Source of the DNA: Cryomorphaceae bacterium
GTDB taxonomy: Bacteria; Bacteroidota; Bacteroidia; Flavobacteriales; Schleiferiaceae
Assembly: GCA_013205365.1 (NCBI GenBank)
Contig: JABMNC010000131.1
Span: 1-10,316 of the forward strand
Reading direction: 5' to 3'
DNA: 10,316 bases
Under the pieces are notes generated by a model. It was not told the origin of the DNA. It ran no database searches and saw only the letters and a list, made by a program, of their open reading frames with translations. The position numbers and the translations under genes are program-made. Positions 1-8,065 of the stretch are shown here, in pieces. Every line of letters starts with the position of its first letter. The stretch's first letter is position 1.

Positions 1-1631
1 TCCCACTGGCCGTACTGGTCGTTGGTGGCGTCGATTTCGCGCTGAAAGCGAGCAATGATGCGCGGATCTGCGATCATTTCGGCCGGGCTAGTCCAGTCGA
101 TGCCCTTGCGGCTGCACCAAGACTTCAAAAAGTCGTATTGCGGCTGAATCAGAAGCACAGGGAACTTCTGGTTGTCGCCGGCCACCATGCATTGCTCGAT
201 GAATGAAGACATTTTGAATGCGTTTTCCATCGCTTGGGGCGTGATGTACTTGCCGCCAGCAGTTTTAAAAATCTCCTTTTTGCGGTCGGTGATGCGCAGG
301 TAGCCCTCGGGATCGAGCTCGCCGATGTCGCCGGTGCGGAACCAGCCGTCTTCGGTCATGACCTCGGCGGTTAGGTCGGGGCGGTTGTAGTATCCCATCA
401 TAACATTGGGTCCCTTGGCCAGGATTTCTCCGTCGGTGTCGAGCTTTAGGCTTACGCCTTCAATGGCGGTGCCTACGGTGCCCAGCTTATGGCCGCGGCC
501 GGTTGGCAAGTTAACTGCAAGAATCGGGGAGGTTTCGGTCAGTCCATAGCCTTCTTGAACGTTGATTCCGGCTCCGGCAAAGATTCGTGCTAGTTTTGGG
601 TTCAGCGCGGCAGCTCCGCTTGCAACGGTCAATACCTCGCCGCCTAGAGCCTCTTGCCACTTGCTAAAAATCAGCTTGCGGGCCAGTTTGAGTTGGGCGT
701 AGTACAAGGGGCTGAGGCCTTCGTGCTCGTAGCGTTTCGCCAGGCCTACGGCCCAAAAGAAGAGTCCGCGCTTGATACCGGTTAGGGCCTTGCCCTTATC
801 CATTATTTTGTCGTAGACCTTCTCGAGCAGGCGCGGAACCGCCGTAAATACCTGAGGGTGAACTTCGCGCAGGTTGTCGCCAATGGTCTCCATGGACTCC
901 GCAAAGTAGACGCCCACGCCGTTGGTCATGTAAACGTAGACGCATACCCGCTCATAGCTATGGCAGAGGGGCAAAAAACTAAGGGCCTTGCCTGTGGGGC
1001 CGACCGGCAGGCGCGCGGCACCGGCTACTGCGTTGGATGCGATGTTGCGGTGGCTTAGCATAACGCCTTTGGGTGTTCCCGTGGTTCCCGAGGTATAGAT
1101 TATGGTAGCAAGGTCTTCTTCACCCACAGCGGCTTTGCGGGCTTCGAGCTCGGCGTAGTGGCTGTCTTTGGCGCGGGCAACGACCTCGTCGAGGCATACG
1201 GAACCTTCGGTTGGGCTGAACGTAAAAACGGCCTCTAGGGTCGGTATGCCTGGTCGAAGGGCTTCAATTTTATCGCGCAGTTCCACGTCGCTCACAAAGC
1301 AAAAGCGCATGCCGGAGTCGGTTAAAATAAATTCGTAGTCTGCTTGCGAAATGGTGGGATACATGGGAACGTCAATGCATCCCGCACTCAAAATGGCCTG
1401 GTCGCAGAGGTTCCATTCGCTGCGGTTGTTGGCAGAGATGATGCCCACTCGCTCGCCGGGTTTAAGTCCCATTTCGATGAGTCCGCAGGCGAGTTTCTCG
1501 GACTTCGCGACAAACTCGACGGTTGACATCGACTGCCATTGGCCGTTAATTTTAGTATTCAGTGCGTCGGGGCGCGGATGCTTTGCCGCTGCGTAGTGGG
1601 CAAAGTCAAAAAGGCGTTTGGGTGTATTCAT
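1..1631 (-). CDS. Long-chain fatty acid--CoA ligase (AMP-forming acyl-CoA synthetase), C-terminus cut by window edge
   Basis: Activates a fatty acid with ATP to an acyl-adenylate and transfers it to CoA, feeding lipid synthesis or beta-oxidation; this class is cytosolic or peripheral on the inner membrane. The frame is open from the ATG at 1631 to the left edge, giving 543 codons with no stop. Visible motifs are the adenylate-forming P-loop YTSGTTGTPKG (about residues 179-189), GYGLTET (361-367), the GWFRTGD aspartate that binds the AMP ribose (D435), and the hinge TDRKKEIFKTAGGK (448-461). These, with the long N-terminal domain, place it among long-chain (FadD15-like) synthetases rather than acetyl-CoA synthetases. 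Family members are usually about 590-600 residues, so roughly 50 residues are missing. It starts 16 bp after the amidohydrolase stop with no clear promoter between, so the two are probably co-transcribed. The start is preceded by TTTTAAGCC and lacks a Shine-Dalgarno. Chain-length preference cannot be read. Confidence 0.93.
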   Translation of the reverse strand, partial: MNTPKRLFDFAHYAAAKHPRPDALNTKINGQWQSMSTVEFVAKSEKLACGLIEMGLKPGERVGIISANNRSEWNLCDQAILSAGCIDVPMYPTISQADYEFILTDSGMRFCFVSDVELRDKIEALRPGIPTLEAVFTFSPTEGSVCLDEVVARAKDSHYAELEARKAAVGEEDLATIIYTSGTTGTPKGVMLSHRNIASNAVAGAARLPVGPTGKALSFLPLCHSYERVCVYVYMTNGVGVYFAESMETIGDNLREVHPQVFTAVPRLLEKVYDKIMDKGKALTGIKRGLFFWAVGLAKRYEHEGLSPLYYAQLKLARKLIFSKWQEALGGEVLTVASGAAALNPKLARIFAGAGINVQEGYGLTETSPILAVNLPTGRGHKLGTVGTAIEGVSLKLDTDGEILAKGPNVMMGYYNRPDLTAEVMTEDGWFRTGDIGELDPEGYLRITDRKKEIFKTAGGKYITPQAMENAFKMSSFIEQCMVAGDNQKFPVLLIQPQYDFLKSWCSRKGIDWTSPAEMIADPRIIARFQREIDATNDQYGQW

Positions 1632-1647
1632 GGCTTAAAACAGGGTG

Positions 1648-3297
1648 TTACTTACGACGCTCCCCATGAATCCAAACCTGTAGGGCTTGGGTTTTGGGCA
1701 GGTTCATGGGTGCTATTTCGCTTAGGTTCGTGTCAAAGATGGTGAAGTCAGCCCAATTTCCAAGACGTATTTCACCGGCTTGGCCTTCGCGAAACGATGC
1801 GCGTGCGGCGTCGCGCGTCATGCCCAGGATGGTTTGGTCAAGGGTCAGGGCTTCGTCGGTCTGAAATCCTCCCAAAGGGTGGCCGTCGAGCGCCCGGCGA
1901 GCTGTGGCTGCCAGAATGGTGTACATGGGGTTTGGATGCTCAATGGGAAAGTCCGTTCCGAGCGGAATCCATCCGCCATTGGCCTCCCGCAGAGAGCGGT
2001 AGGCGTAGGCATGAGGCATGCGATCGGCGCCAAGGCGGTCCGGGGCCCAGTCCATGTCGCTGGTGGCGTGGGTAGGCTGCACCGAGGGCACAATTCCGAG
2101 ACTTCCTCCGAATTCCTTTCGGTCCTCGGGGCTCACCACCTGGGCATGCTCCACCCGCCACCGCAGGTCGGGCTTTGCGGTTTTTGCTCCTAAGGCTTCG
2201 CGGTATATGCTCAAGACCAAATGGTTGGCAGAATCCCCGATGGCATGGCTGTTCATTTGCCAGCCGGCTTTGGCGAGCCGGGCTGCGGCTGTCCTCAGGT
2301 AGGATTGGTCGCGTAGTGCCAGTCCAAAGTGGTCATGGCGGTCGCGGTAGGGTGCGCGGAGCAGGGCACCACGACTGCCCAGGGCGCCGTCGCTGTAAAA
2401 TTTGAAGCTGCGGACCGAGATCCAGTCGGTTTCAAGGGGGCCTCTCTGAAGCCAGTGGTCTAGGGCCTCAGGGCTCTCTGAGACCATAACGTAGAGGGGC
2501 ATGCGCAAGCCTCCGGCGCGTTGAAGGCTGTCGATCAGCATTATGTCCTTAGTGGGCAGGCCTGCGTCGTGTACGCCAGTGAGTCCCAATTCAATGCACC
2601 AGCGCTCGGCGGCCTGCAGGTAGCGAATTTTTTCTTCGCGAGAAGGCTCCGCAATGCGCAGCAGGGTTTCTGCGTTGTCGACGAGTACTCCCGTGGGTTT
2701 ACCGGCCGCAGTAATGATTTCGCCCCCTTCGATGCGGGTTGCGGCGGTGATTCCGGACTGCTTGAGGGCGATCTGGTTGCAGACGACCGCGTGGCCGTCG
2801 ATGCGCGACAGCACAATGGCCTTGTCGCTCAAAGCGTCCAGTTCTACCGAGGTTGGCCACTCGTCAAGGGTCCAATCGTTTTGGTCCCATCCGCGACCGC
2901 GAACCACGGCGACCTCGGGGTGGTCGGCCACATACTGGCGAACGCGCTCGACGCACTCGGCCCAGCTTCGGGTTCCAACCAAATTCACCGTTTCAAGGGC
3001 CTGCCCCAGGGCCATAAAATGCGCGTGGGCGTCGACCAATCCAGGGTACACGAAGGTCCCTGTCAAGTCGGTGCTGTCGCTCGCAAGGGGAAGCGCCTCC
3101 GTGGCCGGAATAAGTGCTGCAATCCGACCGTCGCGCAGGGCCAAATGCACGTTCACAAAGGAGATGGCGTCGCCGTCGAACTGCGCTACCCTCGCATTGG
3201 TAAGCACATGGTCGTACTCTGGGGTGGAACGGCATCCGACCAAAGCAGCGGCAAAAAATGCAGCAAAGAGGGGTAAGGAAGCCTGCTTCACGGCCAC
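1648..3297 (-). CDS. YtcJ-like metal-dependent amidohydrolase (Amidohydrolase_3), predicted lipoprotein
   Basis: Member of the amidohydrolase superfamily that hydrolyses C-N bonds on a metal-bearing barrel; YtcJ-type substrates are mostly unknown. Residues 5-22 form a hydrophobic signal ending in LVGC, a lipobox with Cys22 as the lipidation site, so the enzyme is probably periplasmic and membrane-anchored. Candidate active-site residues are H91 and H93 in DAHAHF, K299 in FKFYSDGALGS, H351 in HAIGD, H384 in EHAQ and D449 in GTDFP, so the catalytic set looks complete. The GRGWDQNDW segment is typical of YtcJ relatives. At 549 residues the length is normal for the family plus a signal peptide. 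There is no ATG: the frame opens at GTG 3297, with a second GTG two codons later at 3291 (protein then starts MKQASLPLF). I slightly favour 3291, because it gives a compact lysine-led signal and lies 4 nt after a TATCTTGT box. The next gene downstream is an acyl-CoA synthetase. The substrate is not identifiable. Confidence 0.9.
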   Translation of the reverse strand: MAVKQASLPLFAAFFAAALVGCRSTPEYDHVLTNARVAQFDGDAISFVNVHLALRDGRIAALIPATEALPLASDSTDLTGTFVYPGLVDAHAHFMALGQALETVNLVGTRSWAECVERVRQYVADHPEVAVVRGRGWDQNDWTLDEWPTSVELDALSDKAIVLSRIDGHAVVCNQIALKQSGITAATRIEGGEIITAAGKPTGVLVDNAETLLRIAEPSREEKIRYLQAAERWCIELGLTGVHDAGLPTKDIMLIDSLQRAGGLRMPLYVMVSESPEALDHWLQRGPLETDWISVRSFKFYSDGALGSRGALLRAPYRDRHDHFGLALRDQSYLRTAAARLAKAGWQMNSHAIGDSANHLVLSIYREALGAKTAKPDLRWRVEHAQVVSPEDRKEFGGSLGIVPSVQPTHATSDMDWAPDRLGADRMPHAYAYRSLREANGGWIPLGTDFPIEHPNPMYTILAATARRALDGHPLGGFQTDEALTLDQTILGMTRDAARASFREGQAGEIRLGNWADFTIFDTNLSEIAPMNLPKTQALQVWIHGERRK

Positions 3298-3303
3298 AAG
3301 ATA
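3296..3303 (-). promoter_or_regulatory. Weak candidate -7 box for the amidohydrolase
   Basis: TATCTTGT on the minus strand resembles the Bacteroidota -7 consensus TAnnTTTG, but mismatches it at the last two positions. It ends 4 nt before the GTG at 3291 and overlaps the alternative GTG at 3297. If used, the transcript would begin at or next to the GTG at 3291. No TTTG is present at the -33 distance, so this is a positional suggestion only. Confidence 0.22.
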
Positions 3304-3317
3304 GGAAGGCTGCGCCC

Positions 3318-3325
3318 TACCTTTG
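3318..3325 (+). promoter_or_regulatory. Candidate Bacteroidota -7 promoter box for purL
   Basis: TACCTTTG is an exact match to TAnnTTTG, the -7 element recognised by the Bacteroidota primary sigma factor. It ends 16 nt before the purL ATG, inside the 44-bp divergent gap, so transcription would give a leader of roughly 10 nt. No matching TTTG is visible at the -33 position. I see no purine-type operator or riboswitch, and the leader is too short to hold one. Confidence 0.5.
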
Positions 3326-3341
3326 CTATTGAATCTATCCT

Positions 3342-5573
3342 ATGGAATCCACTGCACTTACTACTCCCACTCAGGCCAAGGAACTTGGACTGCTTCCCGA
3401 AGAATTTGACGCGATTTGTACGCGCCTTGGCCGCGTGCCGAACTTCACGGAATTGAGCATGTATTCGGTCATGTGGAGCGAACACTGCTCCTATAAAAAT
3501 TCCATAGTTTGGCTCAAAACCCTGCCCAAGGACGGTCCGCACATGCTCGTCAAGGCAGGAGAAGAGAACGCCGGCTTAGTGGACATTGGCGACGGACTAG
3601 CCTGTGCCTTTAAAATTGAGTCGCACAACCACCCTTCGGCTGTTGAGCCCTACCAGGGTGCTGCGACGGGAGTGGGCGGAATCAACCGCGACATTTTCAC
3701 TATGGGCGCTCGGCCCATTGCTCAGTTGAATTCCCTTCGCTTTGGCAATCCCGGCACCAACCGCACTAAATGGTTGGTTAATGGCGTGGTCAAGGGCATT
3801 GGGGACTACGGCAACAGCTTCGGTATCGCGACTGTCGGCGGTGAGGTCTACTTTGACGACTGCTACGAGCAAAATCCGCTGGTGAATGCATTCTCGGCCG
3901 GAATCGTTAAAGTGGGCGAGCAAATTAGCGCCAAGGCTCGCGGTGTGGGCAACCCCGTCTACATTGTCGGTTCTTCGACGGGCCGCGACGGAATCCACGG
4001 AGCCGCCTTTGCGTCCAAAGACTTGAGCGAAGACTCCGCCAACGACATACCCTCGGTTCAGGTTGGCGACCCTTTTCAAGAGAAGCTGCTTCTTGAGGCC
4101 ACCATGGAGCTGGCCCAGACGGAAGCAGTAATGGGCATGCAAGACATGGGTGCTGCAGGTATTACCTGTTCAACTACTGAAATGAGTGCAGGAGGCAAGG
4201 TCGGAATGACGGTTCATCTTGACCGGGTTCCGACCCGCCAAACGGGCATGCACCCCTGGGAAATTCTTTTGTCGGAATCGCAGGAGCGCATGCTCGTAGT
4301 GGTTCAAAAGGGCCGCGAGGCTGAGGTGGAAGCCATTTTTAGCAAGTGGGACATTCACTGTGCCCTTATTGGGGAGGTAACGGCAGGGCCCAACGTGCAG
4401 TACTATTGGCACGGAGCGCTGGTCGGCGACCTGCCTGCCGAGCATCTGGTTCTGGGCGGAGGCGCACCGGTCTACCACCGCGAGTGGTCGGAGCCGGCCT
4501 ACTATGGGGAGTACCAAAAGTTTTCTGTCGATTCGGTGCCAGTGCCCACAGACCTCAAGTCCCTAGCATCACAAATGATGGCTCTGCCCAACATTGCCTC
4601 CAAGCGTTGGGTTTATGAGCAGTACGACTCTATGGTCGGAACCATCAACCGCTCCACCAACGCTCCCAGCGATGCCTCGATAGTCAACCTGCGCGGAACC
4701 AACCGTGCCCTGGCCATGACGGTGGACTGCAACAGCCGCTACGTGCACGCAGACCCCGAAGTGGGCACCATGATTGCCGTGGCCGAGAGCGCCCGCAACA
4801 TCGTTTGCTCGGGCGGAAGCCCTAGCGCAATCACCAACTGCCTCAATTTTGGAAACCCCTACAATCCAGAGGTTTACTGGCAGTTTGTGGGCGCTATTAA
4901 GGGCATGAGTAAGGCCTGTTTGAAGTTCCATACCCCCGTCACCGGCGGGAACGTTAGTTTTTACAACCAAACCGCCATGGGCGACCGCATAGAGCCGGTC
5001 TTCCCGACCCCGACCATTGCCATGATTGGTTTGGTGGACGACATCAAGCACGTGACCACCCTAGGATTCAAGGCCAAGGGCGACCTGATTTACCTCATCG
5101 GAACCAGCCGCAACGACCTGGCCTCGAGCCAGTACCTTGTTCACCTGCAGGGCGTCACGGCATCACCGGCGCCCTATTTTGACCTCGACGAGGAATACCT
5201 CGTGCAGCGCCAGGTTGCAGAACTCATTCGCGAGGGGTTGATTGCCTCGGCCCACGATGCCTCAGAGGGCGGACTTTTTGTGGCGCTTATGGAGTCGGCC
5301 ATTACCGGAGGCATGGGGTTTGACCTCACGACCGACGGCGAGATTCGCCCGGATGCCTTTTTGTTTGGCGAGAGCCAGAGCCGAATCGTCGTTACGGTTC
5401 ATCCCGACCAAGACGACCGCTTTGTAGACAGCATGATGCGCAACGCGGTTGAGTTTGACCTGCTGGGTCACGTCACCAAGGGCTCCATTCGCGTCGACGA
5501 CCAAGACTGGGGAACGGTCGCGCACTACCGCGATATCTACGATAACGCGCTGAATTTTAGCGAAACCAAGTAA
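3342..5573 (+). CDS. purL: Phosphoribosylformylglycinamidine synthase subunit PurL (short form)
   Basis: Catalyses the ATP-dependent conversion of FGAR to FGAM in de novo purine synthesis, using ammonia from a glutaminase partner; cytosolic. The protein has 743 residues, matching the Bacillus-type small PurL (about 740), and is colinear with it. WSEHCSYKNS carries the conserved histidine (H48). KIESHNHP followed by YQGAATGVGG (about 91-113) is the first ATP/FGAR-binding signature, and LSESQERM (about 310-317) ends the first half. The second AIRS-type repeat follows, with CNSRY, NCLNFGNP, TGGNVS, HDASEGG and FGESQSR. No glutamine amidotransferase domain is present, so the enzyme should need separate PurQ and PurS, neither of which is in the window. 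The ATG start is supported by the -7 box 16 nt upstream; there is no Shine-Dalgarno. It is divergent from the amidohydrolase, convergent with pheT, and appears to be transcribed alone. The reading frame is intact. Confidence 0.98.
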   Translation: MESTALTTPTQAKELGLLPEEFDAICTRLGRVPNFTELSMYSVMWSEHCSYKNSIVWLKTLPKDGPHMLVKAGEENAGLVDIGDGLACAFKIESHNHPSAVEPYQGAATGVGGINRDIFTMGARPIAQLNSLRFGNPGTNRTKWLVNGVVKGIGDYGNSFGIATVGGEVYFDDCYEQNPLVNAFSAGIVKVGEQISAKARGVGNPVYIVGSSTGRDGIHGAAFASKDLSEDSANDIPSVQVGDPFQEKLLLEATMELAQTEAVMGMQDMGAAGITCSTTEMSAGGKVGMTVHLDRVPTRQTGMHPWEILLSESQERMLVVVQKGREAEVEAIFSKWDIHCALIGEVTAGPNVQYYWHGALVGDLPAEHLVLGGGAPVYHREWSEPAYYGEYQKFSVDSVPVPTDLKSLASQMMALPNIASKRWVYEQYDSMVGTINRSTNAPSDASIVNLRGTNRALAMTVDCNSRYVHADPEVGTMIAVAESARNIVCSGGSPSAITNCLNFGNPYNPEVYWQFVGAIKGMSKACLKFHTPVTGGNVSFYNQTAMGDRIEPVFPTPTIAMIGLVDDIKHVTTLGFKAKGDLIYLIGTSRNDLASSQYLVHLQGVTASPAPYFDLDEEYLVQRQVAELIREGLIASAHDASEGGLFVALMESAITGGMGFDLTTDGEIRPDAFLFGESQSRIVVTVHPDQDDRFVDSMMRNAVEFDLLGHVTKGSIRVDDQDWGTVAHYRDIYDNALNFSETK

Positions 5574-5592
5574 ATTCTAGCTCCGGGCTTCT

Positions 5593-8031
5593 CTAGCGAA
5601 GCTTGGCTCCGCAGTGCTTTTCAGCGCCTTCAAGCATGCGCTTTAAGGTGCCCTCAACCTGTTGGTCCTGAAGGGTTTTGCTCGTATCTCTAAAGGTCAG
5701 GCGAACGCCGTAGGACATGCTTCCTTCGGGCAGGCCCTTGCCCTGGTACACGTCAAAAAGCTCCACGGACTCCAGGGTTTTCACCGGCGCCGACTGAAGA
5801 CCGTCAACTAGAGTGCCGTAGGCGGTACCAACCGGAACCACCAAAGCGAGGTCGCGCACGACCTTGGGGAACCTAGGGGGCTCGATGTAGGAGGTTCGCA
5901 CCTTTTGCACCGCGGCAACTAAGGCATCCCACTGAATCAGCGAGGCAAGAACCGGCTTGTCGACGTCGGTTGCCTCAAGCGCATGGCTGTCGGGCCAGCC
6001 TAGGTAGGCTAGGGTTTCGCCCTGTAGGCCGACGAGGTCCAGGCGGCTGGCCCACAATCCAGCCACGTCTGTTCCTGGGCGCTCGGTGAACGAAATTCCG
6101 AAGCGCTGCAGCAGTCCGCAGACAAGGCCCTTGAGTATGCCAAAGTTGGCGCTTGCGTTGGGGCGCGAGTAGTGCGCGTCCGGATAGGTCCCGCAAAGCC
6201 AAATGCCTAGTTCGCCTGCCTCGTTGCGCCCCTCGGAATTTTGACCGTAGCGGCGTCCGAACTCAAAAATAGCCAGGCGTTCTTCTTGACGCTTTAGGTT
6301 GTAGGCAATGGTCTCGAGCCCGCTGTAGAGCAGGGTCGGACGCATTACTCCTTGGTCCTGACTCAGCGGATTCAGCACCTGCACTACCTCGGCGGCTGGA
6401 ATGCTCGGATGGTTGGAGAACCAGGACAGGCGGGTGAGCGAAAGGTTCATGACCTCGTTTAATCCATGGGCGACTAGATAGTCGGCAGCGATGCGCCGCA
6501 GTGATTCGGCGTTTCGGCGGGCTTCGGGCTGGCTGCGCACGCGCATGCCCTCGGGCTCCGCAAGGTTGTTGAATCCCCAAACGCGCAAAAGTTCTTCGGC
6601 GACGTCGGCTTCGCGGCGAACGTCCCAGCGGTACACCGGCAGGCTCAGGGTCCAAAGGGGTCCGTTTTGCTTGACCACCTCAATGTCGAGGGACTCTAGT
6701 ATGGTTGCGCAGGCTTCGTCGGGCAGGCGGTCGCCTAAAAGTTCGGCAATACGGTCCATCGAAACCTCAATAACGGTAGGTTGAAAGCGGGAGTCCGCCG
6801 CATGAATCCAATCGAGTCCTTCGATCTTGGCATCCGGAAACTGGGCCTCGATGAGGGTCCAAAAAAGCTCAAGGGCAGGTAGGCCCATCGCGGGGTCTAC
6901 GCCCCGCTCGTAGCGAAAGCTGGCGTCGGTATGGAGTCCGTGCCGGCGCGCCATTGCCCGGGTTACCACGGGGTCAAACCAGGCCGATTCCACGACCACC
7001 GAGGTGGTGCTGCTCGAGACTCCCGATTGCTGGCCTCCAAAAACTCCTGCCAGGCACATTGCGGCAGTGCCGTTGGCAATTACCTGGTCCTCAGCATGCA
7101 AAGTGCGCTCTACGCCGTCTAGCGTGGTGAGCTTCTCTCCGGCATGGGCTCGGCGAACGGTAATTTCGCCCTGTACCGCCGAGGCGTCAAAGCAGTGAAG
7201 CGGGTGTCCAAGCGCATGCATCACGTAGTTGCTTGCGTCGACCAATGCGTTAATCGGATTCAGTCCAAGGGCCCTGAGCCGCTGCTGAATCGGTTCGGCC
7301 GAAGCCTGGCCGCCAAGGAGGCCAGAGATTTTGAGGGCTCCGTACTGCGGGCAGGAATGCGAATCGTTTAATGTTAAACGAGTGGCGCCGGTTTTGACTG
7401 CGCTGAGGTCCACGGTGGTCGGCTCCGTCCAGAGAATGTCGAGGCCGTCGCGCAGCATCGAGGCGCGAAGGTCGCGGGCCACTCCGTAGTGACTCATAGC
7501 GTCCATCCGGTTGGGAGTTAGGCCGATTTCGAGAACATTAACGCTCTCCAGCCCAAGGTATTCGGCCATAGGTTGGCCCACGGGGGCATCAGCGCTAAGC
7601 ACCATGATTCCGTCGTGGTTGCTGCCAAGGCCAAGTTCGTCTTCGGCGCAAATCATGCCTTCGGAGGCTTCGCCACGCAGCGCGGACTTTTTAATTACCA
7701 ATGCGCTTTCGCTGCCCCAAGGGTGGAGTTCGGCTCCAACCATGGCAACCGCCACCTTTTGGCCTTGGGCTACGTTGGCGGCTCCGCAGACAATATTCAA
7801 CCATTCGGGAGCCCCGACGTCCACTTGGGTTACCCGCAGGCGGTCGGCATTGGGATGCTGGCGCAGGCTGCGTACTTCGCCCACCACAACGTGGCGGAGT
7901 CCGCCCGGAACCGCATCGAATACCTCGGCTTTTTCAACCTCGAGTCCGGTTGCGGTGAGTCGTTCGCTGACCTCGGTCAAGCTAAGGTTAGTGGGGAGGT
8001 AGTCCGATACCCAATCCAAAGAAATACGCAT
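5593..8031 (-). CDS. pheT: Phenylalanine--tRNA ligase beta subunit
   Basis: Beta chain of the heterotetrameric (alpha-beta)2 phenylalanyl-tRNA synthetase, cytosolic. The alpha chain PheS charges tRNA-Phe, while beta binds the tRNA and edits mischarged Tyr-tRNA-Phe. The protein has 812 residues, normal for bacteria. It starts MRISLDWVSDYLP, followed by a tRNA-binding OB fold (about 40-150, HPNADRLRV). The B3/B4 editing domain (about 215-390) ends in HGLHTDASFRYERGVDP, nearly identical to other bacterial PheT. Then come a B5 DNA-binding-like domain (about 415-487), a catalytic-like core, and a C-terminal FDX-ACB anticodon-binding domain (from PPRFPKVVRD at about 718 to the end). pheS is not adjacent: the upstream gene encodes a membrane protein, so pheS and pheT are split here. 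The ATG at 8031 is 4 nt after an exact TAnnTTTG box, giving a probable leaderless start. The gene ends 19 bp from the purL stop, tail-to-tail. Confidence 0.98.
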   Translation of the reverse strand: MRISLDWVSDYLPTNLSLTEVSERLTATGLEVEKAEVFDAVPGGLRHVVVGEVRSLRQHPNADRLRVTQVDVGAPEWLNIVCGAANVAQGQKVAVAMVGAELHPWGSESALVIKKSALRGEASEGMICAEDELGLGSNHDGIMVLSADAPVGQPMAEYLGLESVNVLEIGLTPNRMDAMSHYGVARDLRASMLRDGLDILWTEPTTVDLSAVKTGATRLTLNDSHSCPQYGALKISGLLGGQASAEPIQQRLRALGLNPINALVDASNYVMHALGHPLHCFDASAVQGEITVRRAHAGEKLTTLDGVERTLHAEDQVIANGTAAMCLAGVFGGQQSGVSSSTTSVVVESAWFDPVVTRAMARRHGLHTDASFRYERGVDPAMGLPALELFWTLIEAQFPDAKIEGLDWIHAADSRFQPTVIEVSMDRIAELLGDRLPDEACATILESLDIEVVKQNGPLWTLSLPVYRWDVRREADVAEELLRVWGFNNLAEPEGMRVRSQPEARRNAESLRRIAADYLVAHGLNEVMNLSLTRLSWFSNHPSIPAAEVVQVLNPLSQDQGVMRPTLLYSGLETIAYNLKRQEERLAIFEFGRRYGQNSEGRNEAGELGIWLCGTYPDAHYSRPNASANFGILKGLVCGLLQRFGISFTERPGTDVAGLWASRLDLVGLQGETLAYLGWPDSHALEATDVDKPVLASLIQWDALVAAVQKVRTSYIEPPRFPKVVRDLALVVPVGTAYGTLVDGLQSAPVKTLESVELFDVYQGKGLPEGSMSYGVRLTFRDTSKTLQDQQVEGTLKRMLEGAEKHCGAKLR

Positions 8032-8035
8032 GGCT

Positions 8036-8065
8036 CAAAAGTACTCTCTGCTAGACAAGACCAAA
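8036..8065 (-). promoter_or_regulatory. Candidate pheT promoter (-33 TTTG, -7 TACTTTTG)
   Basis: Reading the minus strand, TTTG (8065-8062), an 18-nt spacer and TACTTTTG (8043-8036) match the Bacteroidota promoter pattern TTTG / TAnnTTTG. The box ends 4 nt before the pheT ATG (intervening AGCC), so transcription should start at or within a base or two of the start codon. The -33 element lies inside the last codons of the VTT gene, and that gene's TAG stop falls in the spacer. pheT can therefore probably be expressed independently of the upstream genes. This is the best promoter match in the window. Confidence 0.55.

Noticed and set aside
2521..3304. Two long plus-strand open frames (251 and 216 codons) opposite the amidohydrolase
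   Set aside because: They lie antisense to a gene with intact family motifs, overlap each other in different frames and show no recognisable domain. Long antisense frames are expected in GC-rich coding DNA.
3597..5051. Minus-strand open frames (up to 181 codons) opposite purL
   Set aside because: They are fully contained in purL, have no recognisable domain and no promoter-like box; treated as shadows.
5587..5602. Inverted repeat GCTTC-TCTAGC-GAAGC at the purL/pheT tail-to-tail junction, a possible bidirectional terminator
   Set aside because: The stem is only 5 bp with a 6-nt loop, it overlaps the pheT stop codon, and no T-run follows on either strand. Too weak to call.
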